Positions 23,620 through 32,189 of a DNA stretch of 64,000 nucleotides are shown here, piece after piece. The notes under the pieces are model-generated. The model was given only the letters and a program-made list of their open reading frames with translations, did not search any database and had not been told where the DNA came from. Each line of letters opens with the position of its first letter. Within the stretch, counting starts at the first letter, position 1. This stretch comes from Algicoccus sp048820935 (GTDB lineage: Bacteria; Pseudomonadota; Gammaproteobacteria; Burkholderiales; Burkholderiaceae_B). The stretch covers positions 74,829 through 138,828 of the forward strand of contig NZ_JBMERD010000009.1 in the NCBI RefSeq assembly GCF_048820935.1. The letters are read 5' to 3'. The position numbers were made by a program, and so were the translations under genes.

Positions 23620-24786
23620 CTATGAGGATTTTCGTAAAAGAACGCGAATCCTCTCGTTCATCATTTCTGGTGTCCCATCTGTGTAGCACAAGGCTCGCGC
23701 GCACGCCAGATGACGCGCCAACACATAACGATCTCGCAAACCTTCTGCACCCATGGCTTGCATGCACTGTGCAATGGCTTGTAGCGCATGATCATTTGAG
23801 AATTTCTTGGCCATTGCAGCCACCATCTGGACATCCTCTGATGATGACTGCGATGACTCAACGGCACGAGTCGCCTGATATAGCAGCAAACGCATCGCTT
23901 GCAATTGTGTGGCCACGTCGGCGAGCGACCAACCAATACCCTGGTGACTTAAAAGATCCACCCCAAACGCATTTCGTTCACGAGCGTAGTTCAGTGCGGT
24001 CTGTAAAGCACTATCAACTAAGCCCGTATTAAGCGCAGCCACATGAATTCTGGCTTGATTGACGCCACTCATGGCGGCTTTAAATCCTTGAGGTGCTGGA
24101 TACAGAACGTGGCTATCGGCCACAAAACAATCTTTCAGCGCAAAGCCACCCACTTCCGTGCCACGCGTGAACTTTGCATCATAGGCAGGTAGTCGCTCAA
24201 AACCAGGCGTTGTCGCTTTCACCACAAACCCAGCAATACCACCAATCCCCTGAGTGGGATCGGTTTGGGCATAAACCAGTAAAACGTCGGCTAAGGCTGC
24301 ATTGGTGATCCACGCTTTCTCACCGGTGAGCAACCAACCGTCCGATGTGCGCGTTGCCATAGTCTGCATATTGGCAAAATCACTACCCGACTGCGGCTCA
24401 GTCATCGCAGTACAACCAATCTGATCCCCGGCAAGCATGGCTCGCAGCACATCGGCACGAAGTGCTTCTGTGCCTAAACGCGCAATTCGAGACATGATGT
24501 TGTGATGATTGACGAGACTAAAAGCAAATGCTCCATCGAAATTAGCAAGCGTTTCACAAACTCGCATGCGAGTCGCAAAAGTCAGTCCTGGTCCTCCGTG
24601 TTCGATCGGCACTTCCATACTGGCCAGTCCAGCCCGTATCGCCAAGCGCAACAGATCACGTCGCACCGAGTCAGATAAATCAGCCGTATCTTGTTGCAAA
24701 TGCCGCTGGCCAAACTCATGCGCTGTACGCAATAAAGCTTGTGCAGACTCTGGTAAATGCTGATCGAACTCGGTTGTCAGATTCAT
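23620..24786 (-). CDS. Acyl-CoA dehydrogenase
   Basis: An FAD enzyme that forms an alpha-beta double bond in an acyl-CoA and passes electrons to ETF. The 388-residue protein has the flavin block GCTAMTEPQSGSDFANM and GEKAWITNA, and the C-terminal catalytic-base region CYTDGTPEMMNERIR. The start is the ATG at 24786, which overlaps the preceding stop as TGATG, showing tight coupling with the AcuI-like gene. The acyl substrate is not readable. The operon context suggests a short or branched acid activated by the CoA-transferase at 26375. Confidence 0.92.
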   Translation of the reverse strand: MNLTTEFDQHLPESAQALLRTAHEFGQRHLQQDTADLSDSVRRDLLRLAIRAGLASMEVPIEHGGPGLTFATRMRVCETLANFDGAFAFSLVNHHNIMSRIARLGTEALRADVLRAMLAGDQIGCTAMTEPQSGSDFANMQTMATRTSDGWLLTGEKAWITNAALADVLLVYAQTDPTQGIGGIAGFVVKATTPGFERLPAYDAKFTRGTEVGGFALKDCFVADSHVLYPAPQGFKAAMSGVNQARIHVAALNTGLVDSALQTALNYARERNAFGVDLLSHQGIGWSLADVATQLQAMRLLLYQATRAVESSQSSSEDVQMVAAMAKKFSNDHALQAIAQCMQAMGAEGLRDRYVLARHLACARALCYTDGTPEMMNERIRVLLRKSS

Positions 24787-25772
24787 CAAGACCTCACGTT
24801 CACAACCACACGTCCCAAGATTTTTCCGTCCAACAAATCTTGCGCACCGGCAAGGGCTTGATCCAAAGTCAATTCACGAACCATGTTTTGGCGCAATGTT
24901 GGGGTTGTTTCCTTTGCAAGCGCTTGCCAAGCTTGTTCTCGGGCTGATGCCGACGCATACACACTATCAATCCCCACGAGCGTGACGCCTCTCAAAATAA
25001 AAGGTGCAACTGTCGCTGGGAAATCCAAACCTTGCGCCAATCCGCAGGCGGTCACAACACCCCCATAACGCATTTGCGCACATACATTGGCCAGCGTATG
25101 ACTGCCCACACAGTCAACGGCCGCTGCCCACACTTCTTTTTGCAGGGGTTTGCCTTTTTCACTGAGTGGCCCGCGGTCAATGACTGTTTTAGCACCCAAG
25201 GCTTTTAAGCGCTCCGCTTCTTGCATCCGGCCCGTCGATGCCGTCACATCAAACCCACGCCCAGCTAACAAAGCCACTGCAAAACTACCGACACCGCCAT
25301 TGGCACCCGTCACCAACACCGGACCATCTGAAGGCTTGACGCCTTGACGTTCCAAGGCCAATACGCTGAGCATCGCGGTATAACCCGCCGTTCCAATACT
25401 CATCGCATCTTGGGCTGACATTCCTTCAGGCAGCTTGGTGATCCATTGTGCCGGCACACGAGCTCGCTCTGCCAAACCACCCCAATGCAACTCACCCATG
25501 CCATGGCCATTCACCACCACGGCTGTCCCAACCGGATACGCTGGATCCGAGCTTGCCCGCACCACACCCGCTAGATCAATGCCTGGCACCATAGGCCACT
25601 GACGCACAACCGGCGCTTTGCCTGTAATCGCAAGCGCATCTTTGTAATTCAAGGTGGAGTAACTGACATCAATCTCTACCTCACCTTGCGGTAACTGATC
25701 AACAGCGACTGAGGTCAAAGCAGCTTTGGTTGCGCCCTCATCGTCTCGCTCTAGCAAAATTGCCTTAAACAT
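24786..25772 (-). CDS. AcuI/YhdH-type acrylyl-CoA reductase-like MDR enzyme
   Basis: An NADPH-dependent medium-chain reductase, 328 residues, without the structural zinc-loop cysteines. The YhdH/AcuI hallmarks are present: YSTLNYKDALAITGK near the start, PGIDLAGVV, the cofactor loop LVTGANGGVGSFAVALL, VDCVGSHTLANV and RGVTLVGIDSV. AcuI reduces acryloyl-CoA to propionyl-CoA. The ATG at 25772 is preferred over the one at 25778 because AAGGAG lies 9 bases upstream of it but only 3 before the other. It lies between the VOC and acyl-CoA dehydrogenase genes, and its stop overlaps the dehydrogenase start. Confidence 0.88.
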   Translation of the reverse strand: MFKAILLERDDEGATKAALTSVAVDQLPQGEVEIDVSYSTLNYKDALAITGKAPVVRQWPMVPGIDLAGVVRASSDPAYPVGTAVVVNGHGMGELHWGGLAERARVPAQWITKLPEGMSAQDAMSIGTAGYTAMLSVLALERQGVKPSDGPVLVTGANGGVGSFAVALLAGRGFDVTASTGRMQEAERLKALGAKTVIDRGPLSEKGKPLQKEVWAAAVDCVGSHTLANVCAQMRYGGVVTACGLAQGLDFPATVAPFILRGVTLVGIDSVYASASAREQAWQALAKETTPTLRQNMVRELTLDQALAGAQDLLDGKILGRVVVNVRS

Positions 25773-25893
25773 CGACATTCACTCCTTCATAATTCATTTA
25801 TTCACAATCTATACCAGTCGCGACCTACCTGGTACACACGAAATTATTCACAGGCACGACTTCAATTCATCCAATATACCGGGGTATATCCGA

Positions 25894-26382
25894 TCACTCC
25901 GATGACGGCATATCAAATCCATAATATCGTTGCACAATCGGATCACGTTCTGGTCCTGGCTCAAACAATTCCAACAAAACCTGATCAGGCGCTTGCACCA
26001 TAAAATAGCCACCACCGCCATTGTGGCGAATCGGATTACGCAGTGGTATGCCTGCTTTTTGCATCCGATCATACAGATCCTGCAAACCAACAATTTGAAT
26101 ACCGAGATGATGCACGGCATTGCGAGGACTAGGATCAATCTCTTTTTCATAGAGATGCATCGCGCCTTGGCCAATTTTCAGAAAGACGTTGCGTGTCCCC
26201 GCATATTCACCATCCCAGATGACTTCGGCATCAAACCAGCGTGTATAAAAATCAATCGTGACATCCACATCACGACAAATTAAATGAGGATGATGCAAGT
26301 GATAGCGACTTTTTGAATCATATGGGTACCGCCAGTCAGCCTCATCCTTGGCTGATGGTGTTTGCTGGATGGGTTCAGTCAT
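25894..26382 (-). CDS. VOC (glyoxalase/dioxygenase) family protein
   Basis: A 162-residue vicinal-oxygen-chelate protein with two beta-alpha-beta-beta-beta modules. Likely metal ligands are the histidine of LHHPHLICRD, the second His in VHHLGIQ, and Glu in LLELFEPG. The family includes glyoxalases, methylmalonyl-CoA epimerases and extradiol dioxygenases; the sequence does not decide between them. The start overlaps the end of the upstream CoA-transferase by 8 bases. About 120 bases separate it from the AcuI-like gene, so the operon may be in two parts. Confidence 0.85.
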   Translation of the reverse strand: MTEPIQQTPSAKDEADWRYPYDSKSRYHLHHPHLICRDVDVTIDFYTRWFDAEVIWDGEYAGTRNVFLKIGQGAMHLYEKEIDPSPRNAVHHLGIQIVGLQDLYDRMQKAGIPLRNPIRHNGGGGYFMVQAPDQVLLELFEPGPERDPIVQRYYGFDMPSSE

Positions 26383-27508
26383 CGGATGTGTCCTTAGTTT
26401 CTGGAAGCGTTGGTGGCGCGTAACGATAGCTCGGTGGCGTGCGACTCATCATGATGGGGGAAGCAATCCCTCGGTAACCCGGTTCGAGCTCAACAATTAA
26501 GTTTTGTGCTTTTGTGTGTGGATCGCTTAATACCTCCTCCACGGATTGCACGGGTGCACAAGGCACGCCTTTGTGAATCAATTCTGTGGCCAATGTTTTA
26601 GCGTGATAAGTGCGTAGATGCTGCACAAGGATTTCCTTTAGCGCATCACGATTGATATGGCGCTGGGTACTGGTGGCAAATCGCTCATCGTTCACCAATG
26701 GCTCTAATCCAACATGGGCGCAAAAAATCTTAAATTGCACATCATTGCCCACCGCCAGATAAATCAAACCTTCTGCAGTTTCGAAACAATCGTAGGGATA
26801 AATATTGGGATGGGCATTACCAGTGCGAACAGGATTCTTGCCATTGGAGAAATAATTACTCGTATGCGGATGCAACATGGCTAAGGCATTGCCATACAAA
26901 GTTGTTTCAACCAGTTGTCCTACGCCCGACAAGGTTCGCTCATAGAGCGCTAACAAAACTCCGATCACGGCACTCATACCGGTTGTCAGATCCACCACAG
27001 GCAGCCCAACCCGCAACGGACCTGACTGCGCATTGCCATTCACGCTCATAATGCCTGACAAAGCTTGCACAGCCGGATCATAGGCAGGTAAGTCACCATA
27101 CGGACCAACTGAACCAAATCCGGACACACGGCAATGGATCAGACGCGGATTGCGGGATCTGAAGCTCTCTAAGGTCAAACCCCACTTCTCGAGCGTCGAG
27201 CGTTTGAAGTTCTCCACGAACACATCTGCAGTGTCAAGCATTTCAAACAAGGCTTCACGTCCTTGTGGCGTCGACAAATCTAAAATGTGCGTCTGCTTGT
27301 TACGGTTTGCACCGCTAAAGTAAGCAGAATTGGGCCCCATAAAAGGCGGCCCCCACTGTCGAGTATCATCACCATGGGCCACTTCAATCTTGAGGACATC
27401 CGCCCCGTGATCCCCCAAAATCTGACCGCAGTACGGTCCACCCAACACTCGGGAGGCGTCAATCACACGCACACCCGCTAATGCACCCGCAGGTACAGTC
27501 TTCATCAT
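26375..27508 (-). CDS. Class III (CaiB/BaiF) CoA-transferase
   Basis: Transfers CoA between an acyl-CoA and a free carboxylic acid. The 377-residue chain has the N-terminal LAGVRVIDASRVLGGPYCGQ, the ADVLKIE strand, ENFKRSTLEKWGL, and the catalytic aspartate, Asp144, in YDPAVQALSG. GGAGA lies 6 bases before the ATG at 27508. It is the first gene of the run down to the cupin at 23209, and would activate the acid that the later enzymes process. The donor and acceptor are unknown. Confidence 0.92.
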   Translation of the reverse strand: MMKTVPAGALAGVRVIDASRVLGGPYCGQILGDHGADVLKIEVAHGDDTRQWGPPFMGPNSAYFSGANRNKQTHILDLSTPQGREALFEMLDTADVFVENFKRSTLEKWGLTLESFRSRNPRLIHCRVSGFGSVGPYGDLPAYDPAVQALSGIMSVNGNAQSGPLRVGLPVVDLTTGMSAVIGVLLALYERTLSGVGQLVETTLYGNALAMLHPHTSNYFSNGKNPVRTGNAHPNIYPYDCFETAEGLIYLAVGNDVQFKIFCAHVGLEPLVNDERFATSTQRHINRDALKEILVQHLRTYHAKTLATELIHKGVPCAPVQSVEEVLSDPHTKAQNLIVELEPGYRGIASPIMMSRTPPSYRYAPPTLPETKDTSDD

Positions 27509-27956
27509 GCTCAGTCTCCATCCGTATATTTTTAATGTGTCTTAAAAGCATCACAAAAGCATTGACGCTCTGACACTTGATTTGAAGTCACCTTATCACT
27601 GAGCACAACGATTGAGAACCTATTATTCAAAAGTCAGAAATCGATAGAAATCGAATTTTCAGTCAGAATTTTTTATCAAACAATCTTAAAAAGAGACAAA
27701 AAGACAACGCAAATCCCATAAAAAATCTCTTGAAATCTTTTTGATCGTTACAACCAGGAATCCTGCAAATTATTTAGTTTACAATCTTCACACGAATGTC
27801 GTTTTAACGTCTATTCTGAAACTACTGGTGAGTCACAGTTGATTTTTTTGATTTAGATCAGCCAAACTTGCCAAGAGTACTTATGTGCGTGATGCTTGTC
27901 GCATTCATTCTGGAGCGTCGTCTCCGGCAACCAGATCACAATTATGGTGGGTAAAA
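27509..27956. other. Divergent intergenic region upstream of cydA
   Basis: About 450 AT-rich bases between the CoA-transferase and cydA. It holds an FNR/Anr-type box (27848-27861) on the cyd side. The minus-strand promoter for the CoA-transferase operon must also lie here, but I cannot define it. No small gene is convincing. Confidence 0.6.
27848..27861. promoter_or_regulatory. FNR/Anr-type box upstream of cydAB
   Basis: TTGAT-TTAG-ATCAG differs from the consensus TTGAT-N4-ATCAA only in the last base. It lies about 95 bases before the cydA ATG. Control by an oxygen-sensing Crp/FNR protein would fit a high-affinity oxidase. Confidence 0.6.
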
Positions 27957-29540
27957 ATGTTTGATGAAACCGTCGTTGATTTATCACGATTACAGTTTGC
28001 CGCCACCGCTTTGTATCACTTCCTGTTTGTGCCCTTAACACTGGGCCTTTCAGTGATGCTAGCGATTATGGAAACGGTGTATGTGGTCACCGGGCAAGAA
28101 ATCTATAAACGCGCAACCAAGTTCTGGATGCATCTTTTCATGATCAACTTTGCACTCGGTGTCGCCACCGGGTTGACCATGGAAGTGCAGTTTGGGATGA
28201 ACTGGTCTTACTACTCTAGCTTTGTCGGTGACACATTTGGCACGCTTCTAGCGGTAGAGGGTCTGATGGCGTTCTTTATGGAGTCGACCTTTGTCGGACT
28301 GATGGTTTTTGGCTGGGATCGCTTGTCGAAAGGCAAACACTTAGTGATCACCTACCTGGTTGCCCTAGCCTCTAACCTATCCGCACTCTGGATTCTGGTC
28401 GCCAACAGCTTTATGCAAAGCCCAATGGGCGCCGAACTGAACCCCATCACGATGCGCATGGAGTTGGCAAGCTTTAACGACTTGTTCTTTAACCCTGACG
28501 CACAAGCCAAATTCGTCCACACCGTGATTGCCGGTTATGTCACAGCGGCTGTCTTCGTTTGTGGCATCAGCGCGTTTTACATGCTTCGTAACCGTCACAT
28601 GGATATCGCCAAGCGCTCTTTCCGCATCGCTGCACTCTTCGGTGTCATGGGAACAGCGGGTGTTATCACTTTGGGTGACGCGCTAGGCTTTATTGGTGGT
28701 CATGCACAACCGTCCAAACTGGCGGCGATGGAAGCACTCTGGGAACCAGAAAAAGCCCCTATGTCTTTTAACGTGATTGCATTGCCTTCACAAAAAGAAG
28801 AGAAAAACCTATTCGACATACAAGTTCCTGCGTTCCTGTCGATCTTGGTCACACACTCTCTCGATGGTGTGGTGCCTTCCGTTCAAGAGCTTCAGGAAGA
28901 AGCCAAAGTGCGGATACACAACGGCATCCCAGCCGTACACGCTCTTGAGCAGTTAGGGCGTGATCCGCAAGACGCACACGCGATGGCGATCTTTGAAGCT
29001 CACAAAGACGACATCGGGTATGGCTTATTGGTTCAAAAATACGCACCCGACGGTGATCTGACACAAATCACCGAACGTGAAGTTGAGCTCGCTGCCAAAG
29101 ACACCATTCCGGAAGTCTGGGCTATTTTCTGGGCCTTCCGGATCATGGTTGGACTCGGACTCCTGATGCTGCTCTACTTTGTGACTGCCATTGTGCTGAC
29201 ACTGAGCAACAAAGTGCATGAAAAACGCTGGTTCTTGCGCGCATCGGTCTGGATGATTCCCGTGCCATTTATTGCCTGTGAAATGGGCTGGATTGTGGCT
29301 GAAGTGGGCCGACAACCTTGGACTGTTTATGAGGTCTTGCCGACGTGGCTATCTGCTTCCACGCACTCCGTCACGTACATGATCGTTTCACTCATCGGAT
29401 TTGTGTTGCTCTACACCGTGTTTGCCATCATTGAGGTCTTCTTGATGACACGCAAAATCAAAGAGGGACCGCCACCTGCCAGTGATTTAGAATTGCAGCA
29501 ACGCGGATTGCAAACGCAAACTCAACTCAGTGCGCAATAA
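27957..29540 (+). CDS. cydA: Cytochrome bd ubiquinol oxidase subunit I
   Basis: The haem-bearing subunit of the bd quinol oxidase, which reduces oxygen to water at high affinity in the inner membrane. The 527-residue length and a long Q-loop (about 255-385) match the CydA long type. His21 in ALYHFLFVPLTLGL corresponds to the haem b595 ligand, and VTHSLDGVVPSVQEL and GYGLLVQKYAPDG belong to the quinol loop. The ATG at 27957 is used because the family starts (M)(F)DxxxVDLSRLQFA; an in-frame reading from 27885 is spurious. GGTGGG precedes the ATG. It is first in the operon cydA-cydB-cydX-like. Confidence 0.97.
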   Translation: MFDETVVDLSRLQFAATALYHFLFVPLTLGLSVMLAIMETVYVVTGQEIYKRATKFWMHLFMINFALGVATGLTMEVQFGMNWSYYSSFVGDTFGTLLAVEGLMAFFMESTFVGLMVFGWDRLSKGKHLVITYLVALASNLSALWILVANSFMQSPMGAELNPITMRMELASFNDLFFNPDAQAKFVHTVIAGYVTAAVFVCGISAFYMLRNRHMDIAKRSFRIAALFGVMGTAGVITLGDALGFIGGHAQPSKLAAMEALWEPEKAPMSFNVIALPSQKEEKNLFDIQVPAFLSILVTHSLDGVVPSVQELQEEAKVRIHNGIPAVHALEQLGRDPQDAHAMAIFEAHKDDIGYGLLVQKYAPDGDLTQITEREVELAAKDTIPEVWAIFWAFRIMVGLGLLMLLYFVTAIVLTLSNKVHEKRWFLRASVWMIPVPFIACEMGWIVAEVGRQPWTVYEVLPTWLSASTHSVTYMIVSLIGFVLLYTVFAIIEVFLMTRKIKEGPPPASDLELQQRGLQTQTQLSAQ

Positions 29541-29552
29541 GAGGCAAACACC

Positions 29553-30689
29553 ATGGATACATATTTTTATTTAATTATTGTCTGGTGGCTACTCCTAGGG
29601 ATCCTGCTGATGGGTCTGGGTGCAATGATGGGTATGGACATGGGCGTGGGGACTATCCTGCGCTATGTCGGACGCACAGACAACGAACGCAGAGTGGCTC
29701 TGAATATTATCGGGCCTCACTGGGACGGCAACCAAGTCTGGTTTGTGCTGGGCGGTGGCGCGATCTTCGCTGCCTGGCCATTGGTTTACGCAACAGCCTT
29801 TTCTGGGTTTTACATCGTCATGCTCGTTTTACTCTGGAGCATGATTGTGCGCCCATTAGGGTTTGAATATCGCAGCCAGATTGAATGCAGTAAATGGCGC
29901 AACATGTGGGACTGGAGTTTGTTTGTCTCAGGCTTAGTGCCCATGCTGGTCTTTGGTGCAGCCGTTGGTAACGTTCTGCAGGGTGTGCCCTTTCACTTTG
30001 ATGCACGCATGGTGTCGTATTACACGGGCAGTTTCATCGATCTCTTTAACCCATACGCCATTCTCTGCGGACTGACATCCGTGGCTTTGTCTATTTACTC
30101 AGGCGCTGCGATGTTGTTAATCGGCAGTGGCGAAAAAAACATTAGTCAACGTGCACTGAAAGCAGCCACTTGGGGTGGCATTCTGGCCTTGATTCTGATG
30201 ACGGTAGTGGGTCTGTGGTCTACGATCCATCCCGGTTACGAATTGGTTCAGTCGCCAGCACCGGGGGTGCCACAAACACCCTTGCATCAGACAGTTACCA
30301 TCGTGGACGGCGCATTGCTGCAGAATTTTGCACAATACCCCGTTTTATGGTTACTTCCCGCCTTAGCCTATGCAAGCATCATCATTGGGTTGATTGCTTT
30401 GCATAAGCGTTACAACCAAGTGGGCTGGTGGATGGGTGTCGTGACTTGGGTGGGTGTACTGGGTATGGTCGGTGCGACGATGTTCCCATTCATCATGCCG
30501 TCATCAAGCAGTCCTTCCCATAGCTTGACTGTGTGGAACTCCGGCGCAAGCACGTTAACCATGGGCTGGATGCTGGGCTTTACGGCTATCTTTATCCCGC
30601 TTATCGTGACATACACCAGCTGGGCGTTCTATGTCATGCGCGGCAAAGTCGATGTCAAAACCATCGAATCCGAAGAAACCTTGTATTAA
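29553..30689 (+). CDS. cydB: Cytochrome bd ubiquinol oxidase subunit II
   Basis: The structural partner of CydA. It has 378 residues with about eight to nine transmembrane helices, the normal length. Characteristic blocks are IVWWLLLGILLMG, MGVGTILRYVGRTDNERR, GPHWDGNQVWFVLGGGAIFA and the C-terminal SSSSPSHSLTVWNSGAST. It starts 12 bases after cydA with AAGAGGC upstream and is followed 12 bases later by the third gene, so the three are one transcript ending at 30945-31002. Confidence 0.97.
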   Translation: MDTYFYLIIVWWLLLGILLMGLGAMMGMDMGVGTILRYVGRTDNERRVALNIIGPHWDGNQVWFVLGGGAIFAAWPLVYATAFSGFYIVMLVLLWSMIVRPLGFEYRSQIECSKWRNMWDWSLFVSGLVPMLVFGAAVGNVLQGVPFHFDARMVSYYTGSFIDLFNPYAILCGLTSVALSIYSGAAMLLIGSGEKNISQRALKAATWGGILALILMTVVGLWSTIHPGYELVQSPAPGVPQTPLHQTVTIVDGALLQNFAQYPVLWLLPALAYASIIIGLIALHKRYNQVGWWMGVVTWVGVLGMVGATMFPFIMPSSSSPSHSLTVWNSGASTLTMGWMLGFTAIFIPLIVTYTSWAFYVMRGKVDVKTIESEETLY

Positions 30690-30701
30690 GGAGATGACGC
30701 T

Positions 30702-30908
30702 ATGTCACTATTATCGCGCATCATCGTTCTACTGATACTGGCTGTCATCGCCATTTTACTCACAGTCATCATGGGGGACTATGGTCCATGGTATCTGGCT
30801 TGGTTGCTGGGGACAGGATTTATGATCCTAGTAGCTGCCATGGGTGGCGTGTTGTATGAGAATCAAGCACGAAGCGAGGAGCAAAAAACGCAATCCACTT
30901 CAAAGTAA
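30702..30908 (+). CDS. CydX-like small subunit with an extra N-terminal helix
   Basis: A 68-residue membrane protein behind the perfect ribosome site AAGGAGATGACGCT. Residues 25-54 carry the CydX/YbgT pattern (GPWYLAWLLGTGFMILVAAM), in which the WYxAWxLG motif fits CydX, the small subunit needed for bd oxidase stability. Ordinary CydX is only 30-40 residues. Here a first hydrophobic helix (about 4-24) precedes it, and a charged, glutamine-rich tail (55-68) follows. The strong ribosome site supports the long start over an internal ATG at residue 24. It could be CydX with an added anchor, or a separate small subunit. Confidence 0.75.
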   Translation: MSLLSRIIVLLILAVIAILLTVIMGDYGPWYLAWLLGTGFMILVAAMGGVLYENQARSEEQKTQSTSK

Positions 30909-30944
30909 AACCAATTTGTCCGGTGTCCCCTACCGGACATAAAT

Positions 30945-31002
30945 AAACCCGCATTCGTTGTTTAAGAAAACGTTCTTCAAAGACAACCATGCGGGTTTTT
31001 TT
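30945..31002. terminator. Bidirectional terminator of the cyd operon
   Basis: Arms AAACCCGCAT (30945-30954) and ATGCGGGTTT (30989-30998) are followed by TTTTTT. The loop itself can pair (GTTGTTT with AAAGACAAC, GAA/TTC), making a long hairpin. On the minus strand it ends the convergent MscS gene. Confidence 0.85.
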
Positions 31003-31034
31003 ATGTCACAACACCGAAGCTCTAGCCTGAACCT

Positions 31035-32048
31035 CTAATCATCTTTTTTGAGATAAACCGTAGTGGAATCAAACGCAAAGTCTGCACCATGCTGATGCAC
31101 AATATCGATGATGTTTAAAAAGACCGTTTGTTGCGCCTCCAACCACTTGGCCCACACGGTCGTTTTTGTAAAACAGTAAATCAAAATATTTAAAGAAGAG
31201 TCGCCAAATTCATCAAAATACACAAGCATAGTTTGGCTCTGATCAATGTCTTCATTGTTTTTAAGCATTGTCTTAATATCGCTTACCACTGCACTAATTT
31301 TTGCGGCATCTTCATAGCGTAAACTGATGGACGTTTTAATTCGTCGATTGGTCATGCGACCTGGGTTTTCGACACTGATCGTCGAAAACAATGCGTTAGG
31401 CACATACAATGGCCGATGATCAAAAGTCATGATTTTGGTCAAGCGCCAACCAATTTCAACCACCGTACCTTGAATATTGCGGTCTGGTGAACTAATCCAA
31501 TCGCCAATATTAAACTGCCGATCATAAAACAACAAGATGCCGGAGAAAAAATTACTCAATGTATCTTTAGCAGCCAACCCCACAACCAAACCACCCATCC
31601 CACCAAAGGCCATGAGCGCTGATAGATTTAATCCAAAGTCATGCGCCAGCAACAGGGCTACAATCAGCGTTGAGAGCATCTTTAATGCCCTAGAAAAAAC
31701 TCTGGCAGAGGTTTTATCTTCTCCCTTGCTAATCTGACGACTTTCGAGCAAGTTCACCAGTTCAAACACTTGCCGCAGAATAATAAAAGCAATTAAGAGC
31801 GGCATCGCTATATCGACGATTTTGCTCACAATGGGGGTGAATTTAAACTCTGCAGCCGCTTCGTTGTAGTAGGTATAGATCGTCAATACGCTCAAAACCA
31901 ATGGCGTGACGGTCAAACCGTGATAGATAATTTTCTTGGCAACTTTAGTTTGCTTTTTAAGCCGAACACTCATCCATTTCGATAAGATTAAAAACAGCAA
32001 GGCAAGCGCAAGTCCTGTCCCGTAATAGATGATTTGGTCTTTGTACAT
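31035..32048 (-). CDS. MscS-family mechanosensitive channel (compact)
   Basis: A 337-residue channel without a signal peptide. About four transmembrane helices (5-165) precede the MscS pore helix and beta domain: LMAFGGMGGLVVGLAAKDTL, NFFSGILLFYDRQFNIGDWI, GTVVEIGWRLTKI and VPNALFSTISVENPGR. It is smaller than the channel at 21457 and lacks its periplasmic domain, so the two are not recent duplicates. The family gates under membrane tension. It is a single gene between two terminators. Confidence 0.92.
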   Translation of the reverse strand: MYKDQIIYYGTGLALALLFLILSKWMSVRLKKQTKVAKKIIYHGLTVTPLVLSVLTIYTYYNEAAAEFKFTPIVSKIVDIAMPLLIAFIILRQVFELVNLLESRQISKGEDKTSARVFSRALKMLSTLIVALLLAHDFGLNLSALMAFGGMGGLVVGLAAKDTLSNFFSGILLFYDRQFNIGDWISSPDRNIQGTVVEIGWRLTKIMTFDHRPLYVPNALFSTISVENPGRMTNRRIKTSISLRYEDAAKISAVVSDIKTMLKNNEDIDQSQTMLVYFDEFGDSSLNILIYCFTKTTVWAKWLEAQQTVFLNIIDIVHQHGADFAFDSTTVYLKKDD

Positions 32049-32111
32049 AAATCCTCAGATAATTCAGTACTTGGTGGGATCTTTAATATTCGAGTGATCC
32101 GCACTGTGAAT

Positions 32112-32152
32112 CAAACAAAAATGCCGGTTTACATCACACTGTACACCGGCAC
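32112..32152 (-). terminator. Terminator of the diguanylate cyclase gene
   Basis: TGCCGGTTTACA (32122-32133) pairs with TGTACACCGGCA (32140-32151) with one mismatch. On the minus strand the stem runs into TTTTTGTTT. It lies 39 bases after the cyclase stop. Confidence 0.8.
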
Positions 32153-32189
32153 TTTTCAAATCAATCTTAGCAAACAAAAACCTTTGTGA

